From assembly GCA_001314685.1 (NCBI GenBank), contig LJNT01000169.1, positions 1 to 40,165 on the forward strand: DNA of 40,165 bases, in the 5' to 3' direction. Source of the DNA: Rhodobacteraceae bacterium HLUCCA09. Its GTDB lineage: Bacteria; Pseudomonadota; Alphaproteobacteria; Rhodobacterales; Rhodobacteraceae. The position numbers and the translations under genes were made by a program. Within the stretch, counting starts at the first letter, position 1. Each line of letters opens with the position of its first letter. The notes under the pieces are model-generated. The model was given only the letters and a program-made list of their open reading frames with translations. It did no database searches and was not told the origin of the DNA. Shown here one piece after another: positions 25,788 through 34,226 of this stretch.

Positions 25788-26390
25788 TCATTGCTCGGCC
25801 ACCACGATGCGGCAATCCTGCGCGCCCTGTTCGGCGGCCTTGGCGTTGCAGCTCGCGAGCGCGCGCGTCCCGTCGCCACGGGCGAAGCTGAAGGCGCCCG
25901 TGGCCGGCGAAATCGCGAGCGCCTTCGGACTGTCCAGGCGACCGAAGTCACCGCGCAGCGCGTCCGTGGCCGCCCTCGACAGCGTGAGTCGACCGCCCTG
26001 GTAGCGGCGCGGAAGCACCTGCGCCACGACGACGCAATCCGGCCCCGATGTGCGCTGCGCATTGCAGGCCGCCAGTGCCGCGCGCGTGGCCGCTTCCGGC
26101 GAATGGAAGTTGACGATCGCTCCGCCCGCGGGCGTGGCGCCCGGATCGCCCGGCGACATCACCAGCGCGGCGTAATAGGGGTAGTCTCCGAGTTCCCGCT
26201 CGATCTGCTGGCGCACCTCGCCGGTGATCCAGGGCAGGTCGGCCACGCGCACGTCGGTTCCGCGGGGGGCCGCGACCTGGTCGCGGGCCTGTCGCTCGGA
26301 CAGTGTCTGGGCCCCGGCCGTCATCGGCGCGGCGATGCAGGCGGCGGCGAGCGCGAGGGCGGCGGCGGCGGCGAGCGGGCGGGGGTGCAT
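25788..26390 (-). CDS. Secreted protein with two similar cysteine-containing modules
   Basis: A 200-residue protein of unrecognised family. A signal peptide covers about residues 1-28 (AAAAALALAAACIAAPMTAGAQ). The mature part (SERQARDQVAAPRGTDVRVADLPWI...) contains two similar stretches of about 37 residues: GAIVNFHSP with ALAACNA and GPDCVVVAQ, then GAFSFARGD with ALASCNA and AQDCRIVVAEQ at the C-terminus. Each module has two cysteines at the same places, suggesting one disulfide per module in the periplasm. It lies upstream of hemA on the same strand, 204 bases from its start, with a small hairpin between. I do not recognise a function; some databases may carry misleading names for it because of its neighbour. 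Confidence 0.8.
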   Translation of the reverse strand: MHPRPLAAAAALALAAACIAAPMTAGAQTLSERQARDQVAAPRGTDVRVADLPWITGEVRQQIERELGDYPYYAALVMSPGDPGATPAGGAIVNFHSPEAATRAALAACNAQRTSGPDCVVVAQVLPRRYQGGRLTLSRAATDALRGDFGRLDSPKALAISPATGAFSFARGDGTRALASCNAKAAEQGAQDCRIVVAEQ

Positions 26391-26632
26391 GGCGTCTCCT
26401 TGGTGTGGTGCGGCGGGCGTGGGGTCGTTCTAGCGCGGCTGCCCGCCGCGGGCCAGTGCGGCGGCCAGTGCGGGAGAGACAGTGCGGGACGGACAGTGCA
26501 GACGGGCCCGCACGCCGCTCCCCACGCACGCGGGCGTGCCGGCGAAGCCCGGTGCACGCCCCGCCGCGCGCGCCTCTGGAAGCGGCGCCCGCCCGCCACT
26601 AGGCTGCCGCCAACCAGGGGAGGGACCGACCG

Positions 26633-27364
26633 ATGACGCTCCGTGTCGTGGCGAGCGAGGCCGCGGTGGCGCTCGACCTGTGGCTCTGGCCGCTCGACGC
26701 CCCGCCCGAGCGCCGCACCGCGCTCGCCGCCCATCTCGACGCGTCCGAGCTGGCCCGCGCCACAGGCTATCACCGCGACTCCGACCGCGCCGCCTTCGAG
26801 GTCGCGCGCGGCAGGATGCGCGAGATCCTCGGCGGCTATCTCGGCTGTGCCCCCCGCGCGGTGCCGCTGGTCACCGGCCCGCACGGGCGGCCGCTGCTGG
26901 GCACGGGCGCGGACGGGCGCGGCCCGGCCTTCAACCTGGCCCATGCGGGTGGCTGGGCTGCGCTCGTCACCGGCCCGCACCGCCTCGCGCTCGGCATCGA
27001 CATCGAGCCCTGGCGCGAGGTCGAGCCGGAGGTGGCCGCGCGCTTCTTCTCGCCGGCAGAGCGGGCCGAGCTCGCCGCCCTGCCCCCCGATCAGTGGCGC
27101 GCGGGCTTCTTCAACGCGTGGGTGCGCAAGGAGGCGCTGCTCAAGGCACTGGGGGCCGGCCTCATGCGCCCGCTCGACAGCTTCGACGTGACGTTGACGC
27201 CCGCCGCGCCCGCCCGCCTCACGCGCCTGTCGGGGGCGGTGGCGTCGCGCTGGCAGCTCCACCCGCTCGAGCTGCGCCCCGGTTTTCCCGGCTGCATCGC
27301 CCTGCGCCATGCCGGCCCCGTGGCGCTGACCGTGCGCGAGGGGGCCCTGCCCCTGCCCGCCTGA
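26633..27364 (+). CDS. 4'-phosphopantetheinyl transferase, Sfp type
   Basis: A 243-residue enzyme that moves phosphopantetheine from coenzyme A onto the conserved serine of carrier domains. Magnesium-binding and catalytic residues are present: D123 and E125 in LGIDIEPWREV, and W163, K166, E167, K171 in FNAWVRKEALLKALGAG. Earlier landmarks are FEVARGRMREILGGYLG, GPHGRPLLG and FNLAHAGGWAALV. A GGAGGG site precedes the ATG. The two-fold pseudo-repeat length is that of Sfp rather than AcpS. The gene converges on the hybrid NRPS-PKS gene, whose three carrier domains are the obvious substrates. Confidence 0.94.
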   Translation: MTLRVVASEAAVALDLWLWPLDAPPERRTALAAHLDASELARATGYHRDSDRAAFEVARGRMREILGGYLGCAPRAVPLVTGPHGRPLLGTGADGRGPAFNLAHAGGWAALVTGPHRLALGIDIEPWREVEPEVAARFFSPAERAELAALPPDQWRAGFFNAWVRKEALLKALGAGLMRPLDSFDVTLTPAAPARLTRLSGAVASRWQLHPLELRPGFPGCIALRHAGPVALTVREGALPLPA

Positions 27365-27576
27365 GCCCCGGCCCCACGAAGGCGGGGGCGCCGCAGGTCA
27401 CGACGCGGCACCGGCGGCCGGGCAAGACCGCTGCCGCGTCGTCTGCCGCCCCCGGTCCCGGTCCGCGGCGCGGGGGCTGACGCCCGCAAGCCGTGGCGGC
27501 GACGCCGGGCGAACCGCATGCCGACCGACCGAGCGCACGCCCCGCCCCGGTCGTGGCGCGGGCGGCGGAGACGGAA

Positions 27577-27594
27577 GCGGGGGCCAGCCCCCGC
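27577..27594. terminator. Hairpin downstream of the phosphopantetheinyl transferase
   Basis: GCGGGGGC-CA-GCCCCCGC is a perfect 8-base inverted repeat. On the plus strand it is followed at a distance of about 9 bases by GTATTT. It could act as a transcript-end hairpin, though the T-run is short and it lies 213 bases past the stop. Confidence 0.4.
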
Positions 27595-27863
27595 ACCCCC
27601 GACGTATTTCGAACAGAAAGAAGCCGAGGCGGGTGCGGTTGGCCCGAGCCTGCCGGGACACCGGGGAGGGTTGCGCGTCTCGGCACCGCGGCCCCCCGTA
27701 ACGAGGTGCCGACCGGCGGCGAGAGGAGCACGGCGCGAGATGGCGACCCGACTCGACGCGCCCAAGGCGATGGGCGCCCAAGGCGATGGGCCCCCACGGC
27801 GACGGGCTTCCGGCGACGGGCTTGCGGCGACGGGCGCGAACCGGCCGGACGGGAGCGCGACAG

Positions 27864-27883
27864 CCGCGGGCATCTGCCCGCGG
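27864..27883. terminator. Perfect palindromic hairpin downstream of the NRPS-PKS
   Basis: CCGCGGGCA-TC-TGCCCGCGG is a perfect 9-base inverted repeat located 63 bases after the NRPS-PKS stop (reading the minus strand). There is no T-run, so termination is only a suggestion. Confidence 0.4.
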
Positions 27884-27895
27884 CCGGGCCCAACC

Positions 27896-27932
27896 GGAGG
27901 AGCGCCCGACAGGGCGCGAGGGAGGGCGGGAG
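27896..27932. repeat. Hairpin element, copy 2
   Basis: AGCGCCCGACAGGGCGCGAG followed by GGAGGGCGGGAG; the inverted repeat GCGCCC-GACA-GGGCGC and the GAGGGAGGGCG tail match copy 1 at 17611-17650. It begins 14 bases beyond the NRPS-PKS stop. Confidence 0.55.
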
Positions 27933-27945
27933 CCCCCCGATACGG

Positions 27946-30900
27946 TCAGGATGCGCGGCGCGCCTTGCGCTGGGCGCCTCCGCGATAGGCGGAAAGCGGG
28001 GGGCGGCGCGGCGGGCCGGCCACCGCCCCGCGCGCCGCGGCGTGGACAGCGAGGGCGGCGATCGAGGGATGGCCGAGGAGGTCCTTCGTTTCCAGGTCGA
28101 GTCCCTCCGCCTGCAGCCGCGCGGCGATCCGGAACACGTCGAGGCTGTCGGCGCCGAGCTGGAACAGCGTCGCCTCGGGCTCGGCGCGCTCGGCCCCCAG
28201 GACCTCGGCCCAGACCGAGGCGATCCGCGCCTCCAGCCCCGGACGCGGCCGGCGCGTGCCCGGCACGGCGCCGCAGCCGGAAGCGGCGGCGCCCGGTGCG
28301 GCGAACCTGTCGGGCAGCGCGAGGGCCTTGCGGTCGAGCTTGCCGTTGGCCGTCTGCGGCAGCGCCTCGAGCACCTCCCAGCCCTGCGGCACCATGTAGT
28401 CGGGCAGCCGCGCGCGCAGCGCTGCTGCCAGTGCCGCACGGTCGGGCGCGGGCGCGCCCTGCTCCGGCACGATCCAGGCGACCAGCCGGTCCTCGCCGCC
28501 GATACTGCGCTTGTCGACGGCCGCCGCCCGAATGCCGTCGAGCGCGCGCAGGTGGCTCTCGATCTCGCCCAGCTCGATCCGGTAGCCGCGCAGCTTGACC
28601 TGCCCGTCGCGGCGGCCGAGCACCACGATCTCGCCGGAGGCCAGCCGCCGCGCGAGATCGCCCGTGCGGTAGAGCCGCCGTGCCCGCCCCGAGAGCGTCA
28701 CCTCGACGAACGCCTTTTCCGTAAGGTCGTCGCGGCCGAAATAGCCGAGCGCCAGCCCGTCGCCACCGATGTACAGCTCGCCCGTCGCGCCCGCCGGCAA
28801 GAGGCGCCCCGCCGCGTCGAGCACGTGCAGCTCGGTGTTGGCGATGGGGCGACCGATGGTGATGGCCGCACCCGGCGCAAGCTGCCTGACCGCCGACCAC
28901 ACGGTCGTCTCGGTCGGCCCGTACATGTTCCACAGCTCCGCGCCATGGACCATCAGCCGCTCGGCGAGATCGGGCGGCATCGGCTCGCCCCCGGCGAGCA
29001 GCTTCACCCCCCTCGGCGCGGCCAGCCCCGCCTCGAGCAGCAGCCCGAACAGCGTGGGCGTGCCCTGCAGAACAGTGGCGTGCCCGCTGTTCACCGCCGC
29101 GACCACGGGCGTGCCGGCCAGCACCTCGTCGCGGGTGGCGATGCGCACCGTGCCACCGGCCAGCAGCGGACCGAAGAGCTCGAGCACCGAGATGTCGAAG
29201 CTCACCGTCGTCACCGCGAGCAGCCGGTCGCCCGCGCCCAGCCCCGGCTCCCGGATCATCGAGTGGAGGAAGTTGACCATCGCCCGGTGCGGGATCGCCA
29301 CGCCCTTGGGCGTGCCCGTCGAGCCGGAGGTGAAGATGATGTAGGCCGGCGCCTCCGGCTCGACCGGAGCGGGCGCGGGTCGGGCCCCGGGCGCGAGGGC
29401 CCCGGGCGCGAGGGCCCCGGGCGCGAGGGCCCCGGGCGCGAGGGCATCGGCACGGATCACCGGCACACCCGTCTCGAAGGCAGTCTCGGCGGTGGCGAGC
29501 AGCCCGTCGGCGCGCGCCGCCTCGACGACCTGCCGCCGCCGCGCCTCGGGCTGGGCCGGGTCGAGCGGAACGTAGGCGTGCCCCGCCCTGAGGATGCCGA
29601 GCAGCCGCGCGGGCAGGTCCGCGTCGCGCGGGACCGACACCGCGATGCGCGCCCCCGGCGCGGGCCAGCGCGCCTGCAGCGCGGCGGCGACCGCGTCGGC
29701 GGCGGCGTCGAGCTCGGCGAAGGTCAGGCCGCGGGCGGCATCCTCCGCCGCCACGGCGTCGGGCGTGGCGGCGACCTGCGCCCGGAAGAGGTCGTCCACC
29801 GTCCGGTCGGCGGGATAGGCGGTGCGCGTGGCGTTCTCCGCCTCGACCAGCGCGCGCTCCTCCTCCGGAGCGAGCAGCGGCAGCGCGGCGGCGGGCTGCT
29901 CGGTGCCCTCGGCCAGCCCCGCGAGCGCCTCTGCGATATGGCCGATCCAGCGTCGCACGCTCGCCTCGGCGAACAGGTCGGCATTGTAGTCGACGTCGAC
30001 GCGCAGCGCCTCGCCGTGCTCCACGAAGTTGAGCACGAGGTCGACGGTCACCGCCGCCTTCGCCCCCGGCCGCGCCTCGCCCCGCGCCGGCCCGAAGGCG
30101 AGCGCCCCGGGCGCGCGCTGGAAGTTCACCCGGATCGCGGTGAGCGGCGGGCGGCTCAGGTCGCGGGGCGGGTCGAGGTGCCGCAGGAGCGTGCCGAGCG
30201 TCAGGCCGTCGCGCTCGGCCGCCGCGGCCAGGGTCCGGCCGACCGCCGCCAGGTGCGAGGCGACCGGCGCCTCGGGGTCGAGCGGCACGCGCACCGGCAG
30301 GAAGTTGACGCAGTGCCCCGCCACGTCCGGCTCCGGCAGGCGGGCGCGCGCGGCCATCGGCACGCCGAGGATCATGTCGGTCGCGCCCGACAGGCGCGAC
30401 AGCACGATCCGCGTCGCGGCGAAGAGCGTGGCGAAGGCGGTGCAGCCGTGGCCCGCGCCGGCCCGCCGCGCCGCGCGGTAGGTCGCGGCGGGGATCTCGA
30501 CGCTCAGGCTCGCGCCCGTCTGCCCCAGGCCGGCCTGCCGGGGAAAGTCGGCCGGCAGTTCCGGCAGCGGCGGCGGGTCCGCAAGGTGCTCGGCCCACCA
30601 GCGCAGGTCGTCCCCGGCCGGCGTCGCCTCGGAGACGGCACGGGCATGGGCGGCGAAGGACGGGGCGGGCGGAAGGTCGGCCGGTCGCCCCTCGACCCGC
30701 GCGGTGTAGAGCGCGGCGAGATCCGACAGGAGCACCTCCTGCGCGCGCCCGTCCGAGGCGATGTGGTGCAGCGTCAGGATCAGCGCGTGTCGCGCCGCGC
30801 CCAGCCGGGCGAGGCGGGCGCGCAAGGGGGGCTCGGCCGCCAGCGCGAAGGGCCGGGCCGCGTCTGTGGCGACGAGCGCGACGAGCCGATCGAGGCCCGC

Positions 30901-33900
30901 CTCCCCCTCGCCGGAGATGTCATCCACCGGCAGGTCGGGCGCGTGCGGCGGCGCGATGTCGAAGCTTTCGCCCGAGCGCGCCACCCGCAGGCGAAGCGCG
31001 TCATGGCGCGCCACGAGATCGGCCAGAGCGGCGCCGAGCGCGTCGGCGTCGAGCGGCCCGTCGAGCCGCACCACGACCGTTTCGTTGAAGGCGCAGGCGG
31101 CGGCGTCTCCCATCTGGTGGGCCATCCAGATCTCCTTCTGTCCCTCGGTCAGGGGGATGGGGCCGGCGGGCCGGGCCATCGCCGGCGGCGTGCCGGAGGG
31201 CGTGGGGGCGGAGCCGCCCGCCTTCAGGGCCGCATCGAGATGGCGGGCCAGCGCAGGCAGCGTGTTGCGCGCGCCGAGCAGGTCGGGAAGGCCCACGCGC
31301 ACGCCCCAGCGCCGCGCGATCGAGGCCGAGAACTCCGCGAGCAGGAGCGAGTCGCAGCCGCGGTCGAGAAACGTGCTCTGCGCCGCCTCGGGGTCGAGGC
31401 CCTCGCCGGTGAGGTGCGCCAGCAGGCGCGCGAGGTCGTCCTCCAGACGGGAGGCACGGTCGGCGCCGTCGGGAAGGCCGGTTGCCGGGCCGGATGCCGG
31501 GCCGGGGCCCGGCTCGGCGACGGCGATGACGTCCCCGGGCGGATCGACCCAGTGGCGGCGGCGGCAAAAGACGGTGCCGGGCAGCGACACGCGCCGGGCG
31601 CGCGCGCCTGCGGCGGCCCAGTCGAGCGGCACGCCCGCCTGCCAGAGAGAAGCGCACGCGGAGGCCATGGCATCTACATCACTTATCGGCTGGGTGTGGT
31701 CCGGCAGTGACTGGGAAACCCCGCCATGGCCTCCGCGGCCGAGCGTGCCCGCGGCGAAGGCGGACAGCGCGGCGCCAGGCCCCACCTCCACCAGCACCGG
31801 GGACGCCCCTTCGCACGCCGCCCGAAGGGCGCCGGCGAAATTCATGCAGGCGCGTGCCTGACCGGCCCAGAAGGCCGGGTCGCGCGCCTCGTCGTCTGTC
31901 ATCCAGGCGCCCGTCGCCGCCGCGGCGAGCGGCAGCCGGGGCGCGTCGAGCGTCATCGCGGCGATCTCGTCACGCAGCGGGCCCACCACCGCGTCCATCA
32001 TCGCGGACTGGACCGCGTGCGACGAGTGCAGCCGCGTCGCGGGCAGGCCCGCCGCCTCGAGCCGCGCGGCGAGCGCATCGATGGCGCCGGGCGGGCCGGC
32101 CACCACCTGCGCCTCCGGCGCGTTCGTCGCGGCGAGGTCGAGGCCCTCGCCCAGATGCGGCGCCAGCGCCTCGAGCGGCGCGCGCACGGCCAGCATCGCG
32201 CCCGTGGGCTGCGCCTGCATCAGCGCGCCGCGCCGGGCGACGAGGCGCAGCCCGTCCTCGAGCGACATCACGCCGGCGAGCGCCGCAGCGGCGACCTCGC
32301 CCACCGAGTGCCCGACGAGCGCCGTGGGCGCGACGCCGCGCGCCTGCCACAGCCGGGCGAGGGCGATTTCGGTGAGGTAGAGCGCGGGCTGGGCGAGGCG
32401 CGGGGCGCGCAGGGCGGCGGCCGCCGCGGCCTCGGTCATGCCGCGGACGAAGAGGGGGCGGCGGATGTCCTCGCCGATCAGGTCGGCCAGCGCCTCGGCG
32501 CCCCGGTCGATCGCCTCGCGGTAGGCCGGTTCGCTCGCGTAGAGGCCCGCGCCCATGCCCGGGTACTGCCCCCCCTCCCCGGGGAAGAGAAACACGACGC
32601 CGGGCGCCTCGGCCGGCGCAGGCCGCTCGGGAATGCGGGCCGCGCGCAGCCGCTCGGCGGCCTCTTGAGGCGTGGCGGCGGCGACGGCGAGACGGAAGGG
32701 CTCTGCCGCCCGGCCGGCCTGGAGCGTCGCGGCCACCCGCGGCAGCGCAGGCGCATCGGGCCGCGCGAGACGGTCGGCCAGCGCCGCGGCGGCCGCTTCC
32801 AGTGCCCCGGCGCTGCGGGCCGAGAGCGGCACGATCTGCGCACCCGGCGCTTCGGCCTGGGCCCAGGCCCCGAGCACCGCGGGCGCCTCCTCGAGCACGA
32901 CATGGGCGTTGGTGCCGCCGACGCCGAAGCTCGAGACGCCCGCGCGGCGGGGCGCGGCGCGCCGGCTCCAGGGAACCGGCCGGTCGGGAATGCGGAACCG
33001 GGTCGCCTCGAGCGCGAGCGCGGGATTCGGCGTGCGGAAATGGGCGACGGGCGGGATCTCTTCGCGCTCCAGCACCATCACGGTGCGAATCAGGCCGAGC
33101 ACGCCCGAGGCGGCGTCGGCGTGGCCGATGTTGCCCTTGATGGTCGACAGCCAGGCCTCACCGTCGTCGCCGTAGGCCGCGGCAAGCGCCGCCACCTCGA
33201 CGGCGTCACCGAGCGGAGTGGCCGTGCCCTGCGCCTCGACGTGGCCGACGCTGCTGGGCGGCACGCCGGAATCGGCAAGCGCCCGGGCGATCGCCGCCGC
33301 CTGCCCCGCGACGGTGGGCGCCGCGAACGAGGCCCGGTCGGCCCCGTCGTTGCTCAGCCCCACGCCGCGGATCACCGCGCGCACCGGGTCGCCGTCGCGC
33401 AGGGCGTCCGCCAACCGCCGCAGCACGACCACCCCTGCCCCGTCGCCGAGAACGGTGCCGTCCGCGCCTTCGTCGAAGGGCCGGCAGGTGCCGGCGCTCG
33501 CCCCGCCGTCGCGGCTGCGGCGCTGCCTGGGGAAGGTGATCGACACGCCGCCCGCAAGCGCGGTGTCGGCCTGTCCGGCACGCAGGCAGGTCACCGCCTG
33601 TGCCACCGCGACGAGCGAGGCGGCGCAGGCCGCTCCGATCGACATGGCGGGCCCCGTCAGCCCCAGCCGGTGGGCGACGCGCGTGGCCAGCGCGTCGGTG
33701 GAGTTGCCGTTCAGGGTGGCGGGGTCGCCGGACGGGTAGCTCGCGGCATGCTCCGCCGGCGCCGCGCCGCCCGAAAGCAGGTTGTGCAGCAGGTAGGTCG
33801 AGGGCGTCGCACCGGCGAAGACGGCGGTCGGACCGCGCTCGCCGGCGATGCCGGCATCGTCGAGCGCGTGGCGGCAGAGCTCGAGAAAGACGCGTGCCTG

Positions 33901-34226
33901 CGGGTCCATCAGGTCGGCCTCGCGCGGGCGGATGCCGAAATGGGCGGCGTCGAAGAGGTCGGCGCCCGGCAGGATCGGCCGCGCCTCCGGGCCGTCGGTG
34001 CCCCCCGCGGCGGCGTCGCCGACGGGGGTGGCGAGGCTGCGTGCCGCGCGCATCGCCTCCCACAGGGCGTCGAGCGCGGCCGGGCCGTCTGCGTCGATGC
34101 CCGGCAGGCGCGCGGCCATGCCGACGATGGCGATGGCGCCGTCTGCATCGGCGCCCGGCCGCGGCCCTTCGCCCGGAGCCTCAACCGGTGCGGCGGGCGC
34201 GGCGGCGGGTGCGGCGGCGGGCGGGG
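27946..34226 (-). CDS. Hybrid PKS-NRPS, KS-AT-ACP-C-A-T part
   Basis: The larger frame of the assembly line, about 2,090 residues after the frame junction. Domains: ketosynthase (about 34130-32860; active-site Cys in GAACAASLVAVAQ, second His in KGNIGHADAASG, but the first His motif reads EAQGTATPLGD instead of EAHGTGT); acyltransferase (about 32600-31700; GHSVGEVAAAALAG, with SHAVQSAMMD where SHAFHS is usual); ACP (DRGCDSLLL); condensation domain (about 31170-29850; HHIASDG intact); adenylation domain (about 29810-28300; IIFTSGSTGTPKGVA, NMYGPTETT, YRTGDLAR, GYRIELGEIE, NGKLDRKAL); and a terminal carrier (LFQLGADSLDVF). No KR, DH, ER, TE or reductase. No start codon lies near the KS in this frame, so it is read as the continuation of the upstream A-T frame. 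Hand alignment gives pocket code D-I-L-Q-L-G-M-V-W, matching glycine. Confidence 0.9.
29382..29441. repeat. Four in-frame copies of a 15-base repeat in the second A domain
   Basis: GGGCCCCGGGCGCGA is repeated four times exactly (29382-29396, 29397-29411, 29412-29426, 29427-29441), encoding a LAPGA repeat just before the ATP-binding motif IIFTSGSTGTPKG. It lies in a surface loop position, so it probably does not destroy the domain. Confidence 0.9.

Larger units (their letters stand above)
27365..27945. other. Intergenic region of 581 bases with hairpins, no gene seen
   Basis: Lies between the converging ends of the phosphopantetheinyl transferase and the NRPS-PKS. It holds direct repeats of GGCGATGGGC and GGCGACGGGC type (about 27760-27835), a hairpin at 27577-27594 followed by GACGTATTTCGAAC, a palindrome at 27864-27883, and a repeat element at 27896-27932. 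No credible coding region was found; there is no room here for a missing thioesterase domain. Confidence 0.7.

Noticed and set aside
27493-31710. A 1,405-codon plus-strand open frame
   Set aside because: It lies antisense to the NRPS-PKS, whose domains are unmistakable; the product is Arg/Gly-rich with no motifs, a usual shadow in GC-rich DNA.
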